Shown one piece after another: positions 42,080-50,710 of a stretch of 64,000 bases of DNA. Numbering within the stretch: position 1 is the stretch's first letter; each line of letters opens with the position of its first letter. Location of the stretch: positions 1,178,001 through 1,242,000 of the forward strand of contig NZ_VUNZ01000001.1 in assembly GCF_008386505.1 (NCBI RefSeq). Reading direction: 5' to 3'. A program made the position numbers and the translations under genes. The stretch is from Chryseobacterium sediminis. GTDB taxonomy: Bacteria > Bacteroidota > Bacteroidia > Flavobacteriales > Weeksellaceae. The notes beneath the pieces are model-generated. The model saw only the letters and a program-made list of their open reading frames with translations, was not told the DNA's origin and made no database searches.

Positions 42080-42727
42080 TCAGCTGAAGTTTCTGATCAG
42101 CATATAAACAGCCACAGCTATAATAATAATTCCCCAGATCAGCATCATAATTTTAGGCTGACCCGTTTTATTAATTCTTGTTCTTGGCTGCGGCTTAAAC
42201 ATTTCTTCTACCGTATTTTTGAACTTCTCAGAATCGTTCTCAAAAACTTCCGTAATGGTAATTCCCTGAACTACGGTTTTGTGCAAAAGAGAATTTGTTG
42301 CATGAAGCAGAAGCTGGAATTTTCCATCCTTAAATTCTGTGATCTTAAAGATCCTCTCTCCATACGGCTTTTCTAATCCGAAAGGCAGTACTTTCACCAC
42401 ATCGGCATTACTCGTCTGCCAGTTGATGATAATCTCCTCCCCTTTTTTTGCATGAATTTTATTCGCTGTAAAAGTTTTGATAGCAGGTGGAATATTATAC
42501 CTGAAACTTCGCTGATGACTTTCTAAATTCTGGTCATAAGCACATCTTCTGACAGAATCACTCAATGTTTCATACGCCTCCTGAATTTCGCGAAAACGGT
42601 CGGCAAAAAAATCGTCATTGTCATTTTTATCAGGATGATATTTTAAAGACAGTTTCCGATAGGCTTTTTTGACGTCTTCTTCTGAAGCATCCTGGGATAT
42701 ACCGAGAAAATAGTAGTAGTCTTTCAT
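42080..42727 (-). CDS. DnaJ-domain membrane protein
   Basis: The start is the ATG at 42727 (MKDYYYFLGISQDASEEDVKKAYRKLSLKYHPDK), fitting the J-domain start. The 215-residue protein has the J domain at residues 1-70 with the HPD motif in KYHPDKND, a middle beta region, and a C-terminal TM helix (MMLIWGIIIIAVAVYMLI). It lacks the Gly/Phe and zinc-finger parts of DnaJ, so it is a specialised membrane-anchored DnaK co-chaperone. The middle domain function is unknown. Confidence 0.88.
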   Translation of the reverse strand: MKDYYYFLGISQDASEEDVKKAYRKLSLKYHPDKNDNDDFFADRFREIQEAYETLSDSVRRCAYDQNLESHQRSFRYNIPPAIKTFTANKIHAKKGEEIIINWQTSNADVVKVLPFGLEKPYGERIFKITEFKDGKFQLLLHATNSLLHKTVVQGITITEVFENDSEKFKNTVEEMFKPQPRTRINKTGQPKIMMLIWGIIIIAVAVYMLIRNFS

Positions 42728-42808
42728 TGAGAAATACAAAAATAAGGATTTATTTTTCTTTGTGTTTGATATTTATTACAAAAATTTAACTGAAAAACAG
42801 AGGTGAAA

Positions 42809-42982
42809 GTCATTGCGAACCGAAGGTGAAGGAATCTCAATACAGCTCATAATCTATAGGTTGGAAAACGCAAAGACGCTAAGGCTTTTATCTCCGATAA
42901 AATTGTACAGTTCTAAAGATTTTACGGAGCTTTCAACAAAGTATTTGTCATTCCGAGCGAAGCAAGGAATCTCAATCTGCGA
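42809..42982. repeat. Intergenic repeat mosaic, copy 2
   Basis: It contains GTCATTGCGAACCGAAGGTG at the left, 'AACGCAAAGACGCTAAGGC', TTTTATCTCCGATAAAATTG and GTCATTCCGAGCGAAGCAAG followed by GAATCTCAATC. Each motif has relatives at 15675-15911, 44541-44930 and 53341-53497. It is non-coding and sits between the DnaJ-domain gene and the small membrane-protein gene. Confidence 0.75.
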
Positions 42983-43031
42983 GAAAAACAGAAGTCTTCT
43001 CATTTCAGATTGCATTTGTTTTTTAATAAAA

Positions 43032-43070
43032 AATTCCGGCGCGGGAAGCAGAGCTTCCCGCGCCGGAATT
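43032..43070. repeat. GC-rich 18-bp-arm perfect palindrome
   Basis: AATTCCGGCGCGGGAAGC (43032-43049) is the exact reverse complement of 43053-43070 with loop AGA. There is no T-run of terminator type. It is the strongest hairpin in the window and lies 28 bp past the stop of the 85-residue protein (minus strand). Confidence 0.85.
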
Positions 43071-43097
43071 AAACAATTTCAATTTAGTCTTTACGTA

Positions 43098-43355
43098 TTA
43101 TGCTTCGCAAGTATTATCTTTTTTGCAGCATCTTGAGTGGAATTCTTTTTTGAATTTCCCTTTCAGTTCCTGATAGTCTTCATCATTCATTTCTCTGATC
43201 TTATCTGCCAGTCCGAAAGGTGATTTTTCTTTAATTCCGTACTCATTAAAAATACCTTTGATAAATCTTTTTCTTTGTATTGCTTTTTTAGCGATTAAGG
43301 CTACGCCTACAACAGCTAATGCTCCCAGAGCCCCTTTTAATGCTGAATTTTTCAT
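43098..43355 (-). CDS. Small membrane-anchored protein, unknown function
   Basis: This 85-residue protein has one N-terminal hydrophobic helix (ALKGALGALAVVGVALIAKKAI), then a charged soluble helix region and a Cys-rich end HSRCCKKDNTCEA. I recognise no family. It is the third gene of a probable operon behind the ECF sigma factor (minus strand), so it may act in the same response. A GC-rich palindrome follows. Confidence 0.6.
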   Translation of the reverse strand: MKNSALKGALGALAVVGVALIAKKAIQRKRFIKGIFNEYGIKEKSPFGLADKIREMNDEDYQELKGKFKKEFHSRCCKKDNTCEA

Positions 43356-43446
43356 TTTTTCAAAATTTTAAATTTTACTACTTCTTGTTTTTTATAGAGA
43401 CGAATGAATTTTAATTTTACCTTACTACTTCTTTAAAATTTTTAAA

Positions 43447-43779
43447 TTATTCGTTGTTTCTGTTGAAGAATCCTCCTGAACATTTATTCCTCCAAACTTC
43501 TTTGAATTTTTCTCTTTCTTCAGGTGACCAGCTTTCCATTTTTTCTCTCATTTTTCTTTCCTTGAAATCTTTCATTCCTTTGCCAAAATGGAAACCTCCG
43601 AAAAGAATTTTACTTAGGATCAGTATTCCCATTGCCTGCCAAAATGTAATGGCTTTTACTCCTAAAATCTCTGGGAGAAGGCAATTCCAAAGCAGCATTA
43701 CAATCCACGTAACAGCGGCTAAAATTAATGGCGGGCATAACAATAAAAAAATCCAACCCTTTTTGTGTTTATGATTCAT
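43447..43779 (-). CDS. Two-helix membrane protein encoded next to an ECF sigma factor
   Basis: This 110-residue protein has two hydrophobic helices (WIFLLLCPPLILAAVTWIVMLLW and FWQAMGILILSKILFG) and a charged C-terminal tail with SPEEREKFKEVWRNKC, a stretch reminiscent of helical metal/stress-sensor tails. It begins 11 bp after the sigma gene stop codon. The position suggests an anti-sigma-like or sensing role, but the sequence is not a recognised anti-sigma family. Confidence 0.6.
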   Translation of the reverse strand: MNHKHKKGWIFLLLCPPLILAAVTWIVMLLWNCLLPEILGVKAITFWQAMGILILSKILFGGFHFGKGMKDFKERKMREKMESWSPEEREKFKEVWRNKCSGGFFNRNNE

Positions 43780-43790
43780 AATTTCTTTTT

Positions 43791-44369
43791 CTAACTTTTT
43801 AAATCTTCGTACAATTTTCTCAATCTGTTTCTCAAATGCTTCACAGCATAGTTTTTTCTACTGATGATCGTTTTGATGTTTTCTCCCTGTTCATCGGCAA
43901 TCTCCTGGAGGGTTTTGTCGTTCAGTTCATTTTCTACGTAGACCAGTCTCTGTTTTTCGGGAAGTTCGTCCAGTGCTTCAAACAGCTTTTTCCAGATCTC
44001 ATCCTGAAACATCTTCACTTCCGGACCTGCGCTTTCATCCAACAACAAGATATCCTTGATAGAAAAACTGCCGTCTTCATCTTCATATACGAAATCTTCA
44101 AGATTTTCTGTTTTCTTTTTACGGTAACGGTCTGTGATTTTATTTGCCGTTACCCTATACAACCACCCACCAACATTTACGATCTCCGAAATATTCGTAA
44201 GGCTACTGAACTGATACCACACTTCCTGCAGAATATCTTCCGCATCCTCCGTGTTTTTCACTTTCGGACGAATATAGGACATCAGCTTCCCTCCGTAGTT
44301 GGAAACGGTCTGTGAGATGATGCTTTCTTTCTCCTTCTGTGGCATTATTATTTTTTCGACAACCTCCAT
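43791..44369 (-). CDS. ECF-type RNA polymerase sigma factor
   Basis: This 192-residue protein has region 2 (SYIRPKVKNTEDAEDILQEVWYQFSSLTN...GGWLYRVTANKITDRYRKKK) and region 4 (LDELPEKQRLVYVENELNDKTLQEIADEQGENIKTIISRKNYAVKHLRNRL), the two-domain ECF layout. A second in-frame ATG at 44345 (MPQKEKESI) is an equally reasonable start. It directs transcription of an unknown stress regulon. Two small membrane proteins follow in the same orientation at 11 and 91 bp, as for sensors or anti-sigma partners. Confidence 0.9.
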   Translation of the reverse strand: MEVVEKIIMPQKEKESIISQTVSNYGGKLMSYIRPKVKNTEDAEDILQEVWYQFSSLTNISEIVNVGGWLYRVTANKITDRYRKKKTENLEDFVYEDEDGSFSIKDILLLDESAGPEVKMFQDEIWKKLFEALDELPEKQRLVYVENELNDKTLQEIADEQGENIKTIISRKNYAVKHLRNRLRKLYEDLKS

Positions 44370-44540
44370 ATTGCTATGACGGCTGATATTTTGGTTTTAC
44401 TTTAATAAATTTAAAATATTTTTCTTACAATTCAATTTTTCTTCTATTCATCGACCTTTTATCTTCTCAATTATTTTACTGATTGCTTAATGATAGATGA
44501 TAAGTGATGAATGATGAAGAATATATAAGATAATTTTTGT

Positions 44541-44930
44541 TGGAGAGTCGCAAGGGCGCAAAATTTTTATCATTATTATATATAATTGTAAGGCGCAAGA
44601 ATATTTCGACTTCGCTCAATATGAGATTTTCAGCAAGTGATATTCTTTTTATTGTTCCGCAAGTTAAGAATGATTAAACAGTTTTATCAATACCCGTATA
44701 ATTAACAAGAGGAGCTATTTTCAACACAGAGTCAGGATTCCTCACTTCGTTCGGAATGACAAATGCACTGTTGAAATATCCGCAAAACCTTTTTGGAACA
44801 GAACAAATTTTATCGGAGATAAAATCTTTGCGCCTTAAAGCACATAGTTGGTAGAAACCTTGGCGCCTTCGTTTCCACTCTGCTTTATTCAACTTATCAT
44901 GAGATTGCTTCGCTTTGCTCGCAATGACTT
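44541..44930. repeat. Intergenic repeat mosaic, copy 3
   Basis: The gap holds 'GTCGCAAGGGCGCAA', 'AAGGCGCAAGAATA', ATTCCTCACTTCGTTCGGAA TGACA, a TTTTATCGGAGATAAAATC inverted motif, 'AAACCTTGGCGCCTTCG' and TGAGATTGCTTCGCTTTGCT CGCAATGAC. Motif order differs from that of the other copies, so these are assemblies of shorter modules rather than one unit. No coding gene is supported here. Confidence 0.7.
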
Positions 44931-44936
44931 TGTCAT

Positions 44937-44966
44937 AAAAAAAACGGAAGACATTAGTCCTCCGTT
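44937..44966 (-). terminator. Terminator of the S9 peptidase gene
   Basis: On the minus strand a stem AACGGAgGAC / GTCtTCCGTT is followed by eight T. It lies 22 bp past the peptidase stop codon. Confidence 0.85.
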
Positions 44967-44988
44967 CAAATAGTATTTAATTAATAGT

Positions 44989-46992
44989 TTATTTATTAAA
45001 ATTTTCTGCGAAAAATCCTAACATTGATTTATAAAGCTCAATTCTGTTCTGTTCTTTTCCAAATCCGTGTCCTTCATCATATTTTACCAGATAAGGAACT
45101 TCAAAACCTTTGGCACGCATTGCTTTTACGATTTGATCAGATTCATTGATATTTACTCTTGGATCGTTGGCTCCCTGAACTACAAATAAAGGTTTCTTGA
45201 TCTTATCAATCTGGAAAACAGGTGAAACTTCCTTCGCAATTTTGGCTTCTTCAGGATTATCCAGGTCATACCAGATTTGTTTTACCATTTCTTTGTAAGG
45301 CTTCCAATATTCCGGGAAGGAAGCAAAGAAAGTAAAGATATTGGACACTCCTACATAATCTACACCGCAAGAATAGAGATCCGGAGTTTTAATCAGCCCC
45401 ATCAGAGTGGCATATCCACCATGACTTCCTCCATAAATGGCTACCTTATCTTTATCTACCCATCCTTGTTCAATTGCATATTTTACTCCATCTTCCACAT
45501 CATCCATCGCTTTTCTTCCAATCTGTTTGTAGCCGGCTTTTTGGAATGATTTTCCATATCCTCCTGAAATTCTGAAGTTGACCTGAAGTGTAGCATAGCC
45601 TCTGCTTGCAAAAAGCTGTGTTTCCGGATTGAATCCCCATCTGTCTCTGATTCCCTGCGGGCCACCATGAGGATTTACAATTAAAGGAACTTTTTTCCCA
45701 TCTAATGCGGCTTTAGGCAGTGTAATATATCCATGGATAGTCAATCCGTCTCTGCTTTTAAATTCAATCGGTCTCATTTCAGCCATATCTTCTTCCTTCA
45801 GCTGAGGCATAAGGTTGTATAGAAGCTTGGTCTGTTTGGTTTTAGTATCGTATTCGTAATAAGTTCCGTAGAGCTTATCACTTCCTACAACAACCAGAAG
45901 TTTGTCATTATTATCATCTGAAGAAACGATTCCGAACTCCTTGTCTCCAAATTGAGATTTTAATTTATCGTCTATTTCTTTATAAAATTTACTTACCGGA
46001 ACTGTTTCTCCTTTGATTCCCTCATAGCTGATAAAATCCAATTCATAGTTTCTGTTTTTACCGGCAGTACTTATTGAACTTACATCATATACAGGATTGG
46101 AATAAACTTCTTTAATCACTGCATTTTTCTTTAGATCATACAGTACAATTCTGGCTTTATCACTATCCAGATTCGTCACTACATAGGCTTCATCTTTATT
46201 TTTAGAATTTTCATTAAACTCGATGATTCCAAAGGTATCAGACCAGTCTGCAGATTTAATCAGATTAAATTTTCCTGACTGCAGATCTTTATAATACGTC
46301 TTTGTAGTCAATCCGTTTTCAAGAATGCTGTAGCCTCTCAACGTCCCGTCTTTATCAAAAATATAGTCGTCAATAGGACTGTTTACATCTTTATTTTCAT
46401 AGAGCTGGGTAGTTTCTCCGGTAATGAAGTTGATTTTAAAAGGTTCAAAGATTTGCTTATTGTTTTTGTTCATGGTAACCACAACAAAGTCTGTATCTTT
46501 TATAGGAATAATTGACTGTACTTTTACTCCGTCAAAGGGTGTCAGATCCTTTTGGTTTCCACCATCTGCATCTGTGGCATATAAATGAATATTCTCATTT
46601 CCTCCTCTATCCTGCGTGTAGTAAAGGCGCTTTTTGTTCAGCCAGCCATAACCTCTGATCAGATCATCTTTTTCCACGATGGCTTTAGTAATTTTCCCTG
46701 TACTCAGGTCTTTTACATAAACATGGTTCTTTTTATCCTGATCTTTTTCTTTATAGGAAAGGTATTTTCCGTCAGGAGAGATTTTAAAAGCTGAAGCTTT
46801 TGGCCTTGCAAAATAGTCTTCTACTTTGTATTTAAAGTTTCCTTTGTCGTAAGAAATAAGTTTCTCAAGATTGGCTTTGGAAGATGGTAAAGTAGGGTCT
46901 CCCGGCAATTTGGCAGTGGAACTCTGTGCGTTGGTCATAATGGTAGATAGTACAATAAGGGCTGTACCGAAAATGTTGTGATTTAGGTTCAT
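44989..46992 (-). CDS. Secreted prolyl oligopeptidase family (S9) serine peptidase
   Basis: This 667-residue protein has a signal peptide MNLNHNIFGTALIVLSTIMTNAQ, a beta-propeller domain (about residues 60-410) and a C-terminal alpha/beta-hydrolase. The triad is Ser in IYGGSHGGYATLMG, Asp in VVQGANDPRVN and His in YDEGHGFGKEQN. It cleaves short peptides in the periplasm, probably as an acylaminoacyl- or dipeptidyl-peptidase. It is single-gene, with its own terminator. Confidence 0.93.
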   Translation of the reverse strand: MNLNHNIFGTALIVLSTIMTNAQSSTAKLPGDPTLPSSKANLEKLISYDKGNFKYKVEDYFARPKASAFKISPDGKYLSYKEKDQDKKNHVYVKDLSTGKITKAIVEKDDLIRGYGWLNKKRLYYTQDRGGNENIHLYATDADGGNQKDLTPFDGVKVQSIIPIKDTDFVVVTMNKNNKQIFEPFKINFITGETTQLYENKDVNSPIDDYIFDKDGTLRGYSILENGLTTKTYYKDLQSGKFNLIKSADWSDTFGIIEFNENSKNKDEAYVVTNLDSDKARIVLYDLKKNAVIKEVYSNPVYDVSSISTAGKNRNYELDFISYEGIKGETVPVSKFYKEIDDKLKSQFGDKEFGIVSSDDNNDKLLVVVGSDKLYGTYYEYDTKTKQTKLLYNLMPQLKEEDMAEMRPIEFKSRDGLTIHGYITLPKAALDGKKVPLIVNPHGGPQGIRDRWGFNPETQLFASRGYATLQVNFRISGGYGKSFQKAGYKQIGRKAMDDVEDGVKYAIEQGWVDKDKVAIYGGSHGGYATLMGLIKTPDLYSCGVDYVGVSNIFTFFASFPEYWKPYKEMVKQIWYDLDNPEEAKIAKEVSPVFQIDKIKKPLFVVQGANDPRVNINESDQIVKAMRAKGFEVPYLVKYDEGHGFGKEQNRIELYKSMLGFFAENFNK

Positions 46993-47137
46993 AACTTCTG
47001 TTTTTAAGGTTAAAGTTATATAAGCATTTAATTTTTAGAATAATAAAAAAGAAATACTTTTATATAATAAGACACACTATCCCTACAAAACGTTACATTA
47101 TATTATCAATTTAATTAAAAGAAATAACAATTACATG

Positions 47138-47166
47138 AAAAAGACAGCCGTAACGACTGTCTTTTA
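47138..47166 (-). terminator. Hairpin terminator downstream of the DoxX-like gene
   Basis: AAAAGACAG (47139-47147) pairs with CTGTCTTTT (47157-47165). On the minus strand the T-run is mainly within the stem, so it is a moderate candidate directly after the stop at 47168. Confidence 0.55.
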
Positions 47167-47167
47167 T

Positions 47168-47626
47168 TTAGTGTAAATATATTCCGAAATACCAGGTCCA
47201 GACGATTAAAATAATCTGCATAGGAATCCTTTGCATGTAAAGGTATTTCATTCCCGGACCGGTGTAATCTGCCTTAAAAATATTAATCCTTTTCCTGGAA
47301 GAATTGATATTGGCAATAAAAACCAATACATAAAAAATAATGAGTAAAATGGCAGTTATCTCACGAACAGCCGGAATCATAAGCCCGATTCCCGCAGCAA
47401 CTTCCAGTATTCCTGTACAATACACCCAAAACATTCTGGCAGGAATAAACTCTGGAATCATCATTGCCATCCCTTTCTGAAATTTAAAATGGGAAAAACC
47501 TGTAAATATGATGAATACAGCCATTCCAAGGTTTCCTGAAAATATAAAATCCGGCTTACCCTGAACTAAAAAAGTTCCCAGTAAAGCCAGAATAAATGTT
47601 GCGAAAAGTATTACGAGTAATTTCAT
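47168..47626 (-). CDS. DoxX-like integral membrane protein
   Basis: This 152-residue protein has four TM helices. The DoxX-like pattern is visible in FIIFTGFSHFKF near helix 2, FVYCTGILEVAAGIGLMIPAVR and ITAILLIIFYVLVFIANI. DoxX proteins sit in the inner membrane, with roles in oxidative stress or electron transfer that are poorly defined. It heads a gene-dense minus-strand region of small stress-type enzymes. Confidence 0.75.
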   Translation of the reverse strand: MKLLVILFATFILALLGTFLVQGKPDFIFSGNLGMAVFIIFTGFSHFKFQKGMAMMIPEFIPARMFWVYCTGILEVAAGIGLMIPAVREITAILLIIFYVLVFIANINSSRKRINIFKADYTGPGMKYLYMQRIPMQIILIVWTWYFGIYLH

Positions 47627-47717
47627 TTTTTAGGTGAGAGATAATAGGTGGCAGGTAGTAGGTAGCAGGGATTAGTATTCAGAATCATCAAGACAGCAAT
47701 TTAAACTTTGAACTTTC

Positions 47718-48176
47718 TCACACTGAATCAAGACTTACGCCTTCTGCGAGACTTTTTACGACTATAAGACCTTTTGTAAAGCCTGTGTTCATGTGATCTT
47801 CCCATTGTTTTTCGACCTGAACTTCGGCATGAAGTTTTGTTTTTCCTCCAAAGTCGATCAAAAAATATTTTTCAAAGCTACCGTTCCATTCCATTACTTC
47901 TTTGCTTTGGGTGTCTTCTACTCCATTTTTATCTACCATTCCCAGATGTTTGAAGACAATCTGATTGGGTTCTTCCAGACTGTCTATTGTTGAAACCATT
48001 CCTTCTCCCTCAGCGTTAAGAAAATAGGTTTTTCCGCCTATCTTCCAATCGGATTTCATGACAGATCCTGCACCGAAATATCGGGTCCACTCACTATATG
48101 TTTCGGGATTCCAAAGAATGTCCCATACTTTTTGTAGAGGAGCATCAATTACTGTTTCGTATGATAAGGTTTCCAT
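47718..48176 (-). CDS. SRPBCC (START-like/AHSA1) family protein
   Basis: This 152-residue protein starts METLSYETVIDAPLQKVWDILWNPETYSEWTRYFG, the AHSA1/polyketide-cyclase START-like signature, followed by a curved sheet and a long C-terminal helix (HMNTGFTKGLIVVKSLAEG). Family members bind hydrophobic ligands in a deep cavity. A related copy lies 69 bp upstream at 48246. Confidence 0.85.
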   Translation of the reverse strand: METLSYETVIDAPLQKVWDILWNPETYSEWTRYFGAGSVMKSDWKIGGKTYFLNAEGEGMVSTIDSLEEPNQIVFKHLGMVDKNGVEDTQSKEVMEWNGSFEKYFLIDFGGKTKLHAEVQVEKQWEDHMNTGFTKGLIVVKSLAEGVSLDSV

Positions 48177-48245
48177 TTTTTATATTTTTACTGTGGTTTG
48201 GTTATGAATTACTTTCAATATCAGGCATGTTTTAACCTGAAGTGT

Positions 48246-48674
48246 TTAAAGCTGATTTTCTGAAAGATGCTTAACGATTATCATCGCTTTTGGAAATTTC
48301 TCTTCAAAAAAGTCTTTAAATTCCGCAGGAGTCTGTATCTCTGTTTTCAGCAGTGTTCCTTCTTCATTCTCTTCAAGAAAATAAGCTTCTGTTGCTTCTC
48401 CCCAGTCCTGAGGAACTTCAATACCATCATAAATTTCTCCCAGATGCAGAAATCTTATTTCTTCGTTGGGTATAACTTTTTCTACCCTGCTGTACATTCC
48501 GTTATTTTTAGGGTCAAGAAATTTAACAATATTGTTTTCTTCAAGTGTTCCTTCATAGAAAGAACCGTCTGTAAATGCCGTTGTCCATTGTCTGTAGGTA
48601 ATATCTGCCCACAGGACACTCCATACTTTTTCGGGTTCGGCATTGATTTCTATTTCATATGATAATCGTTCCAT
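48246..48674 (-). CDS. SRPBCC (START-like) family protein
   Basis: This 142-residue protein begins MERLSYEIEINAEPEKVWSVLWADITYRQWTTAFTDGSFYEG, closely like the neighbouring protein at 47718, and ends with FPKAMIIVKHLSE, the same C-terminal helix. The pair is probably a tandem duplication. The ligand is unknown. Confidence 0.85.
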   Translation of the reverse strand: MERLSYEIEINAEPEKVWSVLWADITYRQWTTAFTDGSFYEGTLEENNIVKFLDPKNNGMYSRVEKVIPNEEIRFLHLGEIYDGIEVPQDWGEATEAYFLEENEEGTLLKTEIQTPAEFKDFFEEKFPKAMIIVKHLSENQL

Positions 48675-48797
48675 TTTATTTTAGGTATTTGGTTGTAGAT
48701 AATAGGTTGGAGGTGATTGGGTTGGAGTTTGAGGGTTTGAAAGTTTTAGAATAAGAGTGTATTAAAACTACAATTTTTAATTCTCAAACTTCTCATT

Positions 48798-49637
48798 CTA
48801 TCCTCCTACAAAATCGCCTCCATTGATGTGAATAATTTCTCCTGTGATATAGCTTGCATCTTTAGACGCAAGAAAAACATAAGCAGGTGCCACTTCTGAC
48901 GGCTGCCCTGCACGTTTCAGCGGAGTATCTTTTCCAAACTTGGAAAGATCATCAAAAGCCTCTTTCACCAGTGGAGTCCATATAGGCCCGGGAGCAACTC
49001 CATTCACCAGGATTCCTTTTTTGGCAAGATTATCCGCCAGTGAACGAATAAAAGACAACACGGCTCCTTTTGTAGCCGCATAATCAAGTAAATGATCACT
49101 TCCCCGGTATGCTGTGACAGAGGTTGTGCAGATGATTCTTCCTCCTTTTCCGATCAGCGGAAGAAAATTTCTGGTGAAAGAAATCATAGAAATGATATTG
49201 GTATCAAATGTTTTCTGAATCTGCTCATCAGAGATTTTTTCCAGACTGCTTTTGGAGGTATGAATTCCTGCATTATTCACAAGAATATCGAGTTTCTTCC
49301 ACTCCTTTTTAATCTTGTCTGCACACTTAGTTCTGAATGCTTTCCGCGTAAGATCGCCTTTTATAAGAAGACATTTCTGCCCTTCTTTTTCAACCAGTTT
49401 CTGGGTTTCTCTGGCATCATCATCGCTTTCTTTGTAAATAATAGCAACATCTGCTCCTTCTCTGGCAAAATGAACAGCTACAGCCTGTCCTATTCCACTG
49501 TCTCCTCCTGAGATCACTGCTTTTTTTCCAAGCAGCTTCCGGCTTCCCCGATAGTCGTTTCTGATAATTTCCGGAAACAGACCTTCTTTAGGGACTTTTG
49601 ACTTAGATTCTGATTTGTTCTGTGTCTTCATATGCAA
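48798..49637 (-). CDS. SDR family oxidoreductase (YghA-like)
   Basis: This 279-residue protein has a charged N-terminal extension (about residues 1-38) with EIIRNDYRGSRKLLGKKAVISGG, then the cofactor motif SGGDSGIGQ, NNAG and the catalytic YAATKGA (Tyr and Lys intact) after CTTSVTAYRG. The extension and sequence are typical of the YghA/general-stress SDR group, often induced by envelope or osmotic stress. The start could be the second ATG at 49631. Confidence 0.9.
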   Translation of the reverse strand: MHMKTQNKSESKSKVPKEGLFPEIIRNDYRGSRKLLGKKAVISGGDSGIGQAVAVHFAREGADVAIIYKESDDDARETQKLVEKEGQKCLLIKGDLTRKAFRTKCADKIKKEWKKLDILVNNAGIHTSKSSLEKISDEQIQKTFDTNIISMISFTRNFLPLIGKGGRIICTTSVTAYRGSDHLLDYAATKGAVLSFIRSLADNLAKKGILVNGVAPGPIWTPLVKEAFDDLSKFGKDTPLKRAGQPSEVAPAYVFLASKDASYITGEIIHINGGDFVGG

Positions 49638-49679
49638 ATCTTTTCTCTAAATCACATCAAACAATACGCCGAAAATTGT

Positions 49680-50546
49680 TTAAGAATTATAAGCTTCTTC
49701 CAAATCCTGAATGATAATTTTCTGCATTTTCATCATCGCCTGAACTACTTTATAGGCTTTTTCCTGATTGGAATCGTTCATTAACTGGATGAGTCTTTTA
49801 GGCACAATCTGCCAGCTCAGCCCATATTTATCCTTCAGCCAGCCGCACATACTTTCTCTGCCACCGTCTGCCGTTAACGTGTTCCAGTAGTTATCAGTCT
49901 GCTGCTGATCGTCCGTCATTACCACCAATGATATTCCTTCATTGAAATCAAACTGGTGATCATAAGAATTATCCATGCAGAATAAACTGTAATTGTCTAT
50001 CACAAAATGGGCATGCTGAACATTTTCTGCCGGTTCCGGGATATCGTGACCTTCACTTCCTGCTCCATAGGTCAATATATTTCCGATGCTTGAGTTGGGA
50101 AATGTTTTGGTATAAAGTTCCATTGCTTCTTTTGCTTTTCCATTGTTCTGATGGATAAACATTAAAGTTGGAATTATCTTTTGTTCGCTTGCTTTTTCAC
50201 CCAAAAACAACTGCCATGTTACTCCGTATTTATCCTGAACCCATCCGTATTTCGGACTCCATGAGTAAGATCCCAGTTCCATCAAAGCCATTCCGCCATC
50301 CAACAGCTGATCCCAGTATTTTTGAACCTCATCTTCTGTTTCACAAATCACCATGAAAGAGATGGAAGGATTTTTTTTGAATTGCGGACCTCCATTCAGA
50401 AGCATCAATCTTTGTCCAAACAAATCAATATTCATCACCACAGGTGTGTCTGCCGTAACTTCGCCCCCAAAAACTTTACAATAAAATTCGGCAGACTGTT
50501 TGGCATCTCCGTCATACCAGAGACATGGGAAAATATCGTTATTCAT
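49680..50546 (-). CDS. VOC/PhnB-type two-domain protein
   Basis: This 288-residue protein holds two PhnB-like halves: residues about 1-125 (IFPCLWYDGDAKQSAEFYCKVFGG...WQLFLG) and about 128-265 (IIPTLMFIHQNNGKAKEAMELYTKTFPNS...WQIVPKRL). PhnB/3-demethylubiquinone-type VOC domains form metal- or ligand-binding beta-alpha-beta-beta-beta folds. Despite the family name, no evidence links it to phosphonate use. It precedes the SDR by 42 bp on the same strand. Confidence 0.85.
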   Translation of the reverse strand: MNNDIFPCLWYDGDAKQSAEFYCKVFGGEVTADTPVVMNIDLFGQRLMLLNGGPQFKKNPSISFMVICETEDEVQKYWDQLLDGGMALMELGSYSWSPKYGWVQDKYGVTWQLFLGEKASEQKIIPTLMFIHQNNGKAKEAMELYTKTFPNSSIGNILTYGAGSEGHDIPEPAENVQHAHFVIDNYSLFCMDNSYDHQFDFNEGISLVVMTDDQQQTDNYWNTLTADGGRESMCGWLKDKYGLSWQIVPKRLIQLMNDSNQEKAYKVVQAMMKMQKIIIQDLEEAYNS

Positions 50547-50710
50547 AATTTTATATTTAAATGGATTGATTTATATTGTTTTATTTTTTTCTAAGACTAG
50601 TGTTCCATTTGCTGATTCATTTTACAGCAAAAGAAATCTAATGTCTTTGCATTTAAAGAGTTTGTTTCACTTTATTTGCAATGACACCGTAAAATGCCTG
50701 GTTATACTTT

